The notes under the pieces: model-generated
Databases searched by the model: none
What the model saw: only the letters and a program-made list of their open reading frames with translations
What the model was told of the DNA's origin: nothing
DNA from: an uncultured Mucispirillum sp.
GTDB taxonomy: Bacteria; Chrysiogenota; Deferribacteres; Deferribacterales; Mucispirillaceae
NCBI GenBank assembly: GCA_944324465.1
Contig: CALUWI010000006.1
Coordinates: 62,001-126,000 of the forward strand
DNA: 64,000 nt
Reading direction: 5' to 3'
Part shown: positions 1 to 7,359 of the stretch, piece after piece
How the letters are laid out: every line of letters starts with the position of its first letter
How positions within the stretch are numbered: position 1 is the stretch's first letter
Program-made: the position numbers and the translations under genes

Positions 1-82
1 CTACAAGCTCTCTTAATGCTTTTTCATCAACTTCATTATTTTTAAATGGTGTAATAAGTGCAACTATACTGCCTTGAAACAT
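1..82 (-). CDS. dapA: 4-hydroxy-tetrahydrodipicolinate synthase, N-terminal fragment (cut by window edge)
   Basis: Only the first 27 codons lie in the window. They translate as MFQGSIVALITPFKNNEVDE and onward, and the GSIVALITPF block is the usual opening of DapA, the class I aldolase that condenses pyruvate with aspartate semialdehyde in lysine and diaminopimelate synthesis. A strong ribosome site (GGAGGA) lies 7 bases before the ATG at 80-82. The gene starts 12 bases after the dapF stop on the same strand, so the two diaminopimelate genes probably share a transcript. The rest of the protein is not visible, so completeness cannot be judged. Confidence 0.85.
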   Translation of the reverse strand, partial: MFQGSIVALITPFKNNEVDEKALRELV

Positions 83-94
83 AATATCCTCCGC

Positions 95-907
95 TTAATA
101 ATTATATGCTTCTTCCTGTAAATTTCCTATATATACTCTGCGTCCTTCTCCTTGAAGATACACAGTGTTATCGTCATAATATACTGTAAGAGTTTTACCA
201 CCAGATATTAACAGACGAACAGGTCCTTTTACAAGTCCTTTTTTAATGGCAACTATGGCAGAAGCTGCACAGCCTGTTCCACATGCTAATGTTTCCCCTT
301 CAACACCTCTTTCATAAGTTCTTATTTTTAATGAGTTTTCTCCAGTTACTTCTATAAAATTCACATTTGTGCCGTTTTCTGCAAAGTCTTTATTATATCT
401 TATATCTCTGCCTAATGAAAATACATCAGTTTCTGCCACATTATCGCAAATTATAACAGCATGTGGAACGCCGGTATTAACTGAATGAATATCATATTCT
501 CTGCCGCATGCAGTAACTTTTTTATCAAGCTCTAAACTGTGTGGTGCAGTAAGCATTGTTTTTACTTCATTATTTTCCATAATTTCTGCTTTAATAATAC
601 CTGCAAGAGTTTCAAATGCCATATTTCTGCCTGCAATATTTTCTAAATAAGCATATCTTGCAGCACATCTAGCACCATTACCACACATTTCTGCCACTGA
701 GCCGTCTGAATTAAAAAACTGCCATTTAAAATCAACAGTATCAGAATTTTCTATAAAAATTAAACCGTCTGCACCAACAGATAAACCTCTTGCACAAACT
801 TTTTCTATAAACTGTTTATTATATAATGATAAGTACTTACCATCTCTATTATCTATTATAATAAAATCATTGCCATTACCGCTCATTTTTGAAAATGTAA
901 TATTCAT
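95..907 (-). CDS. dapF: diaminopimelate epimerase
   Basis: DapF isomerises LL- to meso-diaminopimelate in the cytoplasm, the step before lysine and peptidoglycan cross-link synthesis. The 270-residue chain has the family opening (KMSGNGNDFIIID), the first catalytic cysteine in AEMCGNGARC and the second in ETLACGTGCAASA, so both active-site thiols are present. An upstream in-frame GTG at 913 overlaps the AGGAG ribosome site. I therefore chose the ATG at 907, five bases after AGGAG. It is followed by dapA and preceded, 54 bases away, by an acetyltransferase gene on the same strand. Length is normal for the family. Confidence 0.96.
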   Translation of the reverse strand: MNITFSKMSGNGNDFIIIDNRDGKYLSLYNKQFIEKVCARGLSVGADGLIFIENSDTVDFKWQFFNSDGSVAEMCGNGARCAARYAYLENIAGRNMAFETLAGIIKAEIMENNEVKTMLTAPHSLELDKKVTACGREYDIHSVNTGVPHAVIICDNVAETDVFSLGRDIRYNKDFAENGTNVNFIEVTGENSLKIRTYERGVEGETLACGTGCAASAIVAIKKGLVKGPVRLLISGGKTLTVYYDDNTVYLQGEGRRVYIGNLQEEAYNY

Positions 908-961
908 CTGCACTCCTAATTAAAATAATAAGAAAATGAATAACATATTTCTATGAATTTA

Positions 962-1588
962 TCAATTAATTTTATAAGCATACATATAAAGCGCTTGATG
1001 AAACTTTTCCCCTGCTAAAAAATAAAAATCTCTCTCCCTTTCATTAACTTTTAAACAGCCTGCTTTTTCATACATTTCATAATCACAGTAATTATCTGTA
1101 AAAAGATAAATATTAAGTTTATTCTTTTCTTTCATATAAGTATGAAAATCATTTAATAATGCCTTACCATACCCTTTGCCCTGATATGAAGGATGGGTTA
1201 TAAAAAGCACTAATTCTGCATTATATTTATTATCACTTTCATCTTTCATTTTATCAAGCTGTCTGTTATAAGCAAGCTGATATTTTAAAATACTTCTGCC
1301 ATCTTTATAAAATATCATTATAAATATATATATAAAACACAGTAGTAAGTAAAAATATTTAAAAAAACTGCTTCTGCCATATTCATTTGCTGCTAAAAAT
1401 GATATTAATTGATTATTTTCTTTAATTATTCTTCTATAATTTGTTTTATATAAAATATGGCATACATAAGCAGTGCATGATGCATAATACAATATCCTGC
1501 TTTTTATTTCCTTATCTAAATTCCAAACAATACCTACAAGATTAGATAGTTTGAAAAGATTTGAAAAACTATATTTTTCTATACACAT
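962..1588 (-). CDS. GNAT-family N-acetyltransferase
   Basis: The 208-residue protein has a GNAT acetyl-CoA binding segment in its C-terminal half: a beta strand AELVLFITHP followed by YQGKGYGKALL, matching the Q-x-x-G-x-G/A motif, and then a late strand with YEKAGC. The N-terminal half is hydrophobic in places (residues about 72-90, FFKYFYLLLCFIYIFIMIFY) and does not resemble a second acetyltransferase domain. The substrate cannot be deduced. An AGGTG ribosome site precedes the ATG. It sits upstream of dapF on the same strand and may be its operon leader gene, though nothing ties its function to lysine synthesis. Confidence 0.75.
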   Translation of the reverse strand: MCIEKYSFSNLFKLSNLVGIVWNLDKEIKSRILYYASCTAYVCHILYKTNYRRIIKENNQLISFLAANEYGRSSFFKYFYLLLCFIYIFIMIFYKDGRSILKYQLAYNRQLDKMKDESDNKYNAELVLFITHPSYQGKGYGKALLNDFHTYMKEKNKLNIYLFTDNYCDYEMYEKAGCLKVNERERDFYFLAGEKFHQALYMYAYKIN

Positions 1589-1660
1589 GATACACCTGAA
1601 ATATACATTATACTATAAACTCTAATAATATATTGAAATTTTATTTTATAAATGAATATA

Positions 1661-1690
1661 TTGACTTTTTTTCTTTTTACTATATATTAT
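1661..1690 (+). promoter_or_regulatory. smpB promoter placing the start site at the ATG (leaderless)
   Basis: TTGACT at 1661-1666 is followed after 16-18 bases by overlapping -10 candidates TATATT (1683-1688) and TATTAT (1685-1690). The chosen smpB ATG is at 1697, so transcription should begin at or within a couple of bases of the start codon. No Shine-Dalgarno sequence is present in the intervening TATCCCC. Confidence 0.5.
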
Positions 1691-1696
1691 ATCCCC

Positions 1697-2164
1697 ATGA
1701 GTAAAAATGCAAGTAATTCAAGCCTTGCTACAAATAAAAAGGCTTATCATGAATATGAAATTTTAACTGAGTATGAAGCAGGCATTGAGCTGCACGGTAC
1801 AGAAGTAAAATCTATCCGTGCTGGCAAGATGAACTTAAAAGAATCTATTGTAAAAATAATGAAAAATGAAGTTTATCTTATTAACTGCCATGTTTCCCCT
1901 TATGAGCAGGGTAATATTTTTAATAGAGACCCACTCCGCACTAGGAAACTGCTCTTACACAGGAAAGAAATTAACCAGCTGATAGGCAAAGTGCAGGAAA
2001 AAGGGCTTACATTAGTTGCAACAAAAGCCTATTTAAAAGGCAGAAGAATAAAAATACAAGTAGCTCTTGCCAGAGGTAAAAAACTCTACGATAAAAGACA
2101 GACTATAAAAGATAAAGATATGAATAGAGAACTGGAAAGAGATTTTAAATTAAAATTTAAATAG
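1697..2164 (+). CDS. smpB: SsrA-binding protein SmpB
   Basis: SmpB binds the tRNA-like domain of tmRNA and delivers it to stalled ribosomes for trans-translation. The 155-residue chain contains the family signatures [27 protein letters not shown], the NLKES segment, [10 protein letters not shown], and the basic C-terminal tail ([24 protein letters not shown]) that mimics the missing decoding stem. A start at 1652 would add a hydrophobic 15-residue stretch absent from the family, so the ATG at 1697 is preferred even though it has no ribosome site. A promoter sits directly before it. Its partner, the tmRNA gene, starts about 120 bases downstream on the same strand. Confidence 0.96.
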   Translation: MSKNASNSSLATNKKAYHEYEILTEYEAGIELHGTEVKSIRAGKMNLKESIVKIMKNEVYLINCHVSPYEQGNIFNRDPLRTRKLLLHRKEINQLIGKVQEKGLTLVATKAYLKGRRIKIQVALARGKKLYDKRQTIKDKDMNRELERDFKLKFK

Positions 2165-2282
2165 TTTTCATTGCAGTATATACACTGTAATTTAATATAT
2201 ACAAGCGGATTTACTAAAACATGTAAATGAGCATTGTGAGTGAAAATACAACGCAGTATTGCGAAAAATTGTTACATATTAA

Positions 2283-2628
2283 GGGGGTGCTCGGTTTCGA
2301 CAGGGGGCCGATATCCTCAAATGCATGTCAAGGCTGTCTGAGCCCTTGTAAAAACTCAGGCAAAAAAGTAAACGCTAACGACGAATTAGCTCTCGCTGCA
2401 TAGTGTCAGCGACGCTCTTATGGACTGTCCGCCCATGACGGACTGTAAGGGTGTCAACTAATATGGGCTGGTATCTGCTTTGCTCTGTGGCAGGTATAAG
2501 ACTTTAAGAGCTTTCCCCAAACTTACTTTGTCTGTGGAGGTGGGCGGGGGAGATTTAAGCACAGACTAAGCATGTAGTATTTGTGGACGTAAGCTTTTTG
2601 GACAGGGGTTCGATTCCCCTCACCTCCA
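2283..2628 (+). ncRNA. ssrA: transfer-messenger RNA (tmRNA)
   Basis: The 5' end GGGGGTG (2283-2289) pairs with CACCTCC (2621-2627) to form a 7-bp acceptor stem with one G-U pair, followed by discriminator A at 2628. CCA is not encoded. The conserved GCTCGGTTTCGACAGGGGG opening and the T-arm CAGGGGTTCGATTCCCCT are present. The tag reading frame runs from GGC at 2359 to the TAG at 2401-2403 and encodes GKKVNANDELALAA, ending in the ALAA degron recognised by ClpXP-type proteases. The resume codon GGC, rather than GCA, is assigned from the B. subtilis-like pattern and is inference. The gene lies next to smpB, its protein partner. Confidence 0.97.
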
Positions 2629-2639
2629 TAAATAAAAAT

Positions 2640-2663
2640 AGGCACCTATGGTGCCTTTTTTTA
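2640..2663 (+). terminator. Rho-independent terminator of ssrA
   Basis: GGCACC-TAT-GGTGCC (2641-2655) is a 6-bp hairpin with a 3-base loop, immediately followed by seven T residues. It begins 12 bases after the tmRNA 3' end. Confidence 0.85.
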
Positions 2664-2815
2664 TTTATAAAGATAAGTACAGGGAATCGAACGGCAAATT
2701 TCGCTGAGCGAGTAGCGAAGAAAAGCAAACAGGATGTTTGCGACAGAAATTTGGCTGGACTTTTAATGAATTTTTAGGACAAAAATTTATTAAAAGCGAT
2801 TCCCCTCACCATATA
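2654..2815 (+). repeat. tmRNA-flanking repeat unit, copy A
   Basis: The unit begins with CCTTTTTTTATTTATAAAG and holds GGGAATCGAAC at 2682-2692, the inverse complement of the tmRNA T-arm GTTCGATTCCC. It ends with CGATTCCCCTCACC at 2797-2810, a direct copy of tmRNA positions 2611-2624. Between them lies TTTCGCTGAGCGAGTAGCGAAG and a segment with AGCAAAC-AGGAT-GTTTGC, which forms a small hairpin. No protein is encoded. Copy B follows directly. Confidence 0.8.
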
Positions 2816-2825
2816 CCAATACTAT

Positions 2826-3086
2826 CCTTTTTTTATTTATAAAGATAAGTATTGGGAATCGAACGACATTAAACTTTTATTTAAAAATCCATCCATGGAT
2901 TTTTAAAATCTCCGCATCTACGGGGAAACCCCTTGATGCTTGCTAAAGAAGCTTTATCCTAAAGCTTTGTTTCGCTGAGCGAGTAGCGAAGAAAAGCAAA
3001 CAGGATGTTTGCGACAGAAATTTGGCTGGGTTTTTAATGAATTTTTAGGACAAAAATTTATTAAAAGCGATTTCCCTCACCATATA
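2826..3086 (+). repeat. tmRNA-flanking repeat unit, copy B, with a structured insert
   Basis: The first 40 bases (2826-2865) match copy A at 2654-2693, and the last 117 bases (2970-3086) match copy A at 2699-2815 with about three mismatches. Between them is a segment of about 100 bases absent from copy A. It includes the hairpin GCATCTACGGGGAAACCCCTTGATGC in two arms (2924-2949) and GCTTTATCCTAAAGC (2951-2965). The T-arm copies are again inverted at 2854-2864 and direct, with one change, at 3068-3081. I see no gene in it. Confidence 0.78.
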
Positions 3087-3225
3087 TCTTATTCTTTCTT
3101 TATCAATAAGTTATCGGATTATTTTTTTGCTTTCCACAAGAATTTTATCAAAAGAATAAAATATCACTAAATGTTTTATAAAAATATGTAATCAAATTGA
3201 ATAAGATATAGAAATAGTATTGGAT

Positions 3226-3265
3226 ATAATATAATATAATATAATATAATATAATATAATATAAT
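3226..3265. repeat. pentanucleotide tandem repeat, (ATAAT)8
   Basis: Eight perfect head-to-tail copies of ATAAT, flanked by further AT-only sequence. It lies in the stretch between the tmRNA repeats and the end of higA, downstream of higA on its coding strand. It is therefore not obviously placed to vary a promoter. Slippage variation between strains is plausible. Confidence 0.9.
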
Positions 3266-3352
3266 ATATATACATTGACTTATTTATAACATAGCAAATA
3301 AATATAGGAAATTATTATGTATAAGATAGAACAAAACAGTAGTAATTATATT

Positions 3353-3646
3353 TTACACTGCACAACTTTTAATATTCTTCAATTCTTCATTCATAGTTAC
3401 TAATGTATTGCGGATATCTATATCGTTTTGCAGATTTAAGAAATATTTATCACTTACATTAAAATATCTTGCTAGTCGCAGGGATGTATCAACAGTGATT
3501 TTGCGTTTATCTTTTAATATATCCTGTATGCGAGATGTTGGAACATTTATATCTTTTGCTAATTTATATGCAGATATTCCTAATGGTTGCATAAATTCTT
3601 CTAGTAATATTTCACTTATTTTTGGTGTTTCTATTATATTTTCCAT
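3353..3646 (-). CDS. higA: HigA-family antitoxin, HTH repressor
   Basis: A 97-residue helix-turn-helix protein: PLGISAYKLAKDINVPTSRIQDILKDKRKITVDTSLRLARYFNVSDKYFLNLQND is the XRE/HTH_3 fold in the arrangement typical of VapI/HigA antitoxins. It is expected to neutralise the toxin encoded just upstream and to repress the shared promoter. The ATG at 3646 is preceded by AAGGAG at 7 bases; that site sits across the end of higB. The toxin stop is 10 bases before this start. The higB-higA order, toxin first, is the usual one for this family. Confidence 0.88.
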   Translation of the reverse strand: MENIIETPKISEILLEEFMQPLGISAYKLAKDINVPTSRIQDILKDKRKITVDTSLRLARYFNVSDKYFLNLQNDIDIRNTLVTMNEELKNIKSCAV

Positions 3647-3656
3647 AGAATGCTCC

Positions 3657-3938
3657 TTAATGATAATCAACTATTTCCACATTATGTATGTGGTTATTAT
3701 CCACAGTAAAACAAATCCTGTATTGGTCATTAATTCTAATACTATACTGCCCTGCTCTATCACCAGATAATTTTTCTAAATGGTTTGATGGTGGAACTTT
3801 TAAATCTTGTATATTTTCAGCATTATCCATCATTATTAGCTTTCTTAATGCTATCTTCTGAATTGCTGCTGGCAATTTTTTAGAAAACTGCTGGTTATAT
3901 ATCTGTTCTGTTTCCTTACACTTAAATGTTTTAATCAT
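3657..3938 (-). CDS. higB: HigB-family toxin (RelE superfamily mRNA endonuclease)
   Basis: The 93-residue protein starting MIKTFKCKETEQIYNQ matches the HigB/RelE family. Conserved segments are LPAAIQKIALRKLIMMDNAENIQDLKVPPSNHLEKLSGDRAGQYSIRINDQYRICF, which holds the basic core and the R-x-Q-Y-R-I-x-F strand. Such toxins bind the ribosomal A site and cut mRNA. Ten extra residues are possible from an upstream ATG at 3968, but family members begin at MIK, so 3938 is chosen. It is the first gene of the pair, with higA 10 bases downstream. Activity is known for the family and not shown here. Confidence 0.88.
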   Translation of the reverse strand: MIKTFKCKETEQIYNQQFSKKLPAAIQKIALRKLIMMDNAENIQDLKVPPSNHLEKLSGDRAGQYSIRINDQYRICFTVDNNHIHNVEIVDYH

Positions 3939-4064
3939 ACTTATAATATACCTGTTATACATATACATGTCAAGCAGATATATTTTTTATATACGATATT
4001 TAATATATAAATCAAGGGAAACTTACCAAAAAAGTTTCTCAAGAATTTTCCAAAAATTTTGACA

Positions 4065-4105
4065 GAGGAAAAGCAAACTAAATGTTTGCGGCAGAAATTT
4101 GGCTG
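4065..4105 (+). repeat. partial third copy of the tmRNA-flanking repeat core
   Basis: GAGGAAAAGCAAACTAAATG and the following TTTGCGGCAGAAATTTGGCTG resemble positions 2716-2757 of copy A with a handful of changes. The outer T-arm-like ends are missing. It sits on the far side of higBA, so the toxin-antitoxin pair lies between copies of the repeat. Confidence 0.6.
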
Positions 4106-4116
4106 TTAAAAAAAAT

Positions 4117-4155
4117 CAGCCTGCAAACTAAGAATTATATTTGATTTACAGGCTG
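4117..4155 (-). terminator. terminator of the first RND efflux operon
   Basis: CAGCCTGCAAA (4117-4127) and TTTACAGGCTG (4145-4155) form an 11-bp stem with one G-U pair. On the minus strand the stem is followed by a run of eight T residues. It lies 29 bases after the stop of the pump gene. Confidence 0.75.
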
Positions 4156-4184
4156 TAATTATAAAGGGATAATTTATAAACTAT

Positions 4185-7100
4185 CTAATCATCAATATAC
4201 CCTTCTGGAAGGTGGTCGTTTCCTGGCACTTTATCTAAGAATAATGAAAGCAGTGCAGGAATTACAAACATAGTAAATACTGTAGCAAGAGCAAGACCGC
4301 CTAATATTACGCTTCCCATACCGCGATAAAGTTCACTTCCAGCACCAGGTGCTATAACCAGCGGAAGCATTCCAAAAAGTGATGTGGCTGTACTCATACT
4401 TATAGGGCGTATTCTTGTTTTTAATGCAAGTCTTACTGCAGCTTTACCGCTCATACCAAGTTTAATATAGTTTAATGACTGGTACACAATTAATATAGGG
4501 TTATTTACTACTGTTCCCACAAGCATAATAAAGCCAAGCATAGTAATAATATCAAGTGGCTGTTCTGCAATAAACAAGTCTGTTAATGCAAGCCCCATAA
4601 ACCCGCCTGTTGCTGCAAGTGGAATAGAAAATAATATAATCAATGGGTACAAAAAGTTATTAAGCAGTGCTGCCATTAAGAAATATGTAATAATAACGGC
4701 TAATATAAAGTTGCCTGATAATGCATTTTTAGCACTTTCTAGTTTTGATGATGCACCGCTTGTAGATATAATAATACCGTTTAAAAGTCCTTCTGCGCGC
4801 ATTGGCTCAATTACTTTATTCATAATGTTATCACGAAGTTCTTCCAACACCATACCTTTTTGCAGTGTGATTTTAAACTCAAAAGCTCTTTGTGAATTAA
4901 AACGCCTTATTCTTTCTACACCTAAAACTTCTTCTGCTTCAAATAAATTAGCAACAGGAACTGCAAGCCCTGTAGATGAATTTACTACAAACTCACTGAC
5001 TTCTGTAGGGTTTGTTTCCATATTGCCAGTTTCTTTTTCTTCATAAGGTCCGCGGAGAGAAATATCAATAGTGCCTATTTCTGGGTCTTTAAACTCCCCT
5101 ACTTTTCTGCCGTCTAAATAAACATCTACTGCGATACCTACTTCTTCAGTAGTAAGACCTGAAGCCATAATAGCTTCCCTGTCTGGGTTTAGCTGCACTT
5201 CTGGATATACTGGATTTGCTGACGGACTTATCTGCATCTGTACATCTGCCATTTCCTGATATATTCTTGACTGAATAAGCTGCACAATAGATATTAACTG
5301 GTCATAGCTCATATTACCAGATACATTCATTTTAAATTCATTACCCTGTCCGCCGCCCACTTTAAATAATGGTGATTGAGAAGTTGAGCCGCGAATACCT
5401 GGTATTTGGTTAACTATACCCTGCAGTAATGGTTTATAGTCCCCTGCACGCTGTTCGTCTGTACTTGTTAATATTGCCCTTACATTTGAACCGCCTACAA
5501 AACCGAATGTATTAATCCGTGGATAGCCGTTTAAATCCTGCTGCATATATGGCTCTAATTCTTTATAAAAGAAGTTACCAATATTTCTTCTTTCAGCAAG
5601 AGAAATACCTGGCGGCACAGTAAGTTTTGTTTCTATCATATTTTTATTGCCAAGAGGAAGATAGTCCATTTTAGGCATTAAAATATAAGCACTTATTAAA
5701 GATGCTACAGTTAAGCCAATTACAAATATTAACCTTGTGCTGACTTTTGCATTTATTTTATCAGAAATACCCACTGTAAAATTAACTACTTTTGAGCCGA
5801 TATTTCCTATAGTTTCATTAAAATTCTGCACTTTACTATGAAATTTGGAATGAGAATTAAATTTAAACTTATCAGTTTTTTCATATATTACTTTTGTAGC
5901 AACAGGTATTACAAATACTGATGCAATAAGGCTTAAGCCAACAGAGGAGCTTACTGCTATTGCAATATCTCCAAAAAGCTGGCCAGCTTCTTCTCTGATA
6001 AATGCAACAGGTAAAAATACAGCTATTGTAGTAAGGGTTGATGCTAAAATCGCACCCCACACTTCCCGCACTGCATCATAAGCTGCAGCTACTGCCTTTT
6101 TACCCATTTTCATGTGCCTGTCAATATTTTCAAGTACAACAATAGAGTTATCTATAAGCATACCTACAGAAAATGCAATACCTGCAAGGCTTATAACATT
6201 TAATGTTCTGCCTAGTGCATTCATAATAAAAAATGTGCCTATAATACATATTGGAATAGTTGTTGCAATAACAAGTGTAGAACGGATACTTCTTAAAAAT
6301 ACTAAAAGAACAATAACTGCTAAAAGCCCGCCTTCAATAATATTAGACTTTACTAAACTTACAGCATTTAAAATATAACCACGCTGGTCTGCTATCCATA
6401 TAAATTCTATACCGTTATCTTTTAATACTGTATTATTTAAATCGTTTATTACTTTTTCTAAATCATTAGTTAAATCTAATATATTATAGCCTGCCTGAGC
6501 AATAATACCGATATTCATAGCGTTTTTATTGTTATATCTAACAAACGAGTCTTTTTTCTCATAGCCGTAATCAACATGAGCCACATCGCCAAGTTTAAGT
6601 CTTGAATTATCACTGCTGACGATTACTATATTTGCTATATCTTCAGGTGTTTCGCCTTCTCCCATTGTTCTAAAACGGTAATCTTTTGCTCCATACGCTC
6701 TTGTACCTGCTGATACATCAATATTTTCTTTATCAATAGCATTAATTATTTGAGAAAGGCTTATATTGTATGCACCCATTTTATATGGGTCTACAGTAAT
6801 CTGCACCTGTTTTGACCTGCCACCCCAGTACCACATATCTGCAACACCCTGCACACGCTCAATATACGGCTTAATCACTTCTTCAAAGTAGCTTAAATAT
6901 TCATCTACACTTCTTGGGTTGCCGTCCCTTGTTGTAAGCATTAATTCAACAGATGCAAAAGAGTCACTGTCTGCTGAACGGATAGTTGGTTTATCTATAT
7001 CATCAGGGTATCCTTTAACTTCATCAAGTTTATTAGAAACAAGCAGTATTGCATCATCAACATTAACAGATAAATCAAAGGTAAGTTTTACATTACATCT

Positions 7101-7355
7101 GCCTTCCATAGCTGTACTTTCAAACTCTGTTAAGCCTGGTATGCTTTTTAATACCCTTTCCTGCCTGTCTATAACTTCTTTTTCCATATCATAAGGGGAA
7201 GCACCAGTCCATGTTGTGCGTATTGTAATCTGCGGATATTCTATATTTGGAATAAGGCGGTATGGCATATTCATTACTGCCTGCACACCAAAAAGCACTA
7301 CAAAAAATATTGCTACTAATACTTTTATTGGGTTATCTAATGCATACTTAATCAT
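4185..7355 (-). CDS. RND efflux permease (HAE1/AcrB-like), system 1
   Basis: This 1056-residue inner membrane pump has the RND layout: TM1 at the N terminus (VLVAIFFVVLFGVQAV), a large periplasmic loop, a six-helix block around residues 340-475, a second periplasmic loop, and a C-terminal helix block. The proton-relay helix reads GMLIDNSIVVLENI, with one aspartate of the usual Asp-Asp pair kept and the second position Asn, as in many HAE1 pumps. It should expel hydrophobic or amphipathic compounds by proton antiport; the substrate cannot be named. The adaptor gene ends 4 bases upstream. No TolC-type outer membrane gene is adjacent. A second pump with the same architecture is at 59805-62996. 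Confidence 0.93.
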   Translation of the reverse strand: MIKYALDNPIKVLVAIFFVVLFGVQAVMNMPYRLIPNIEYPQITIRTTWTGASPYDMEKEVIDRQERVLKSIPGLTEFESTAMEGRCNVKLTFDLSVNVDDAILLVSNKLDEVKGYPDDIDKPTIRSADSDSFASVELMLTTRDGNPRSVDEYLSYFEEVIKPYIERVQGVADMWYWGGRSKQVQITVDPYKMGAYNISLSQIINAIDKENIDVSAGTRAYGAKDYRFRTMGEGETPEDIANIVIVSSDNSRLKLGDVAHVDYGYEKKDSFVRYNNKNAMNIGIIAQAGYNILDLTNDLEKVINDLNNTVLKDNGIEFIWIADQRGYILNAVSLVKSNIIEGGLLAVIVLLVFLRSIRSTLVIATTIPICIIGTFFIMNALGRTLNVISLAGIAFSVGMLIDNSIVVLENIDRHMKMGKKAVAAAYDAVREVWGAILASTLTTIAVFLPVAFIREEAGQLFGDIAIAVSSSVGLSLIASVFVIPVATKVIYEKTDKFKFNSHSKFHSKVQNFNETIGNIGSKVVNFTVGISDKINAKVSTRLIFVIGLTVASLISAYILMPKMDYLPLGNKNMIETKLTVPPGISLAERRNIGNFFYKELEPYMQQDLNGYPRINTFGFVGGSNVRAILTSTDEQRAGDYKPLLQGIVNQIPGIRGSTSQSPLFKVGGGQGNEFKMNVSGNMSYDQLISIVQLIQSRIYQEMADVQMQISPSANPVYPEVQLNPDREAIMASGLTTEEVGIAVDVYLDGRKVGEFKDPEIGTIDISLRGPYEEKETGNMETNPTEVSEFVVNSSTGLAVPVANLFEAEEVLGVERIRRFNSQRAFEFKITLQKGMVLEELRDNIMNKVIEPMRAEGLLNGIIISTSGASSKLESAKNALSGNFILAVIITYFLMAALLNNFLYPLIILFSIPLAATGGFMGLALTDLFIAEQPLDIITMLGFIMLVGTVVNNPILIVYQSLNYIKLGMSGKAAVRLALKTRIRPISMSTATSLFGMLPLVIAPGAGSELYRGMGSVILGGLALATVFTMFVIPALLSLFLDKVPGNDHLPEGYIDD

Positions 7356-7359
7356 AATA

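Noticed and set aside
2583-2777. A 64-codon plus-strand reading frame over the 3' end of the tmRNA gene
   Set aside because: It overlaps the T-arm, acceptor stem and terminator of tmRNA and then the repeat, and has no ribosome site.
2682-3081. Possible tRNA genes suggested by GTTCGATTCCC-like sequences
   Set aside because: Only T-arm fragments are present. There is no acceptor, D or anticodon stem around them.
3226-3265. CRISPR-like array
   Set aside because: The unit is 5 bases with no spacers, a simple tandem repeat.
4711-5046. Reading frames antisense to the RND pump genes (also 6112-6378, 6919-7194, 61465-62019)
   Set aside because: They mirror a strongly coding strand, have no ribosome sites and no family resemblance.
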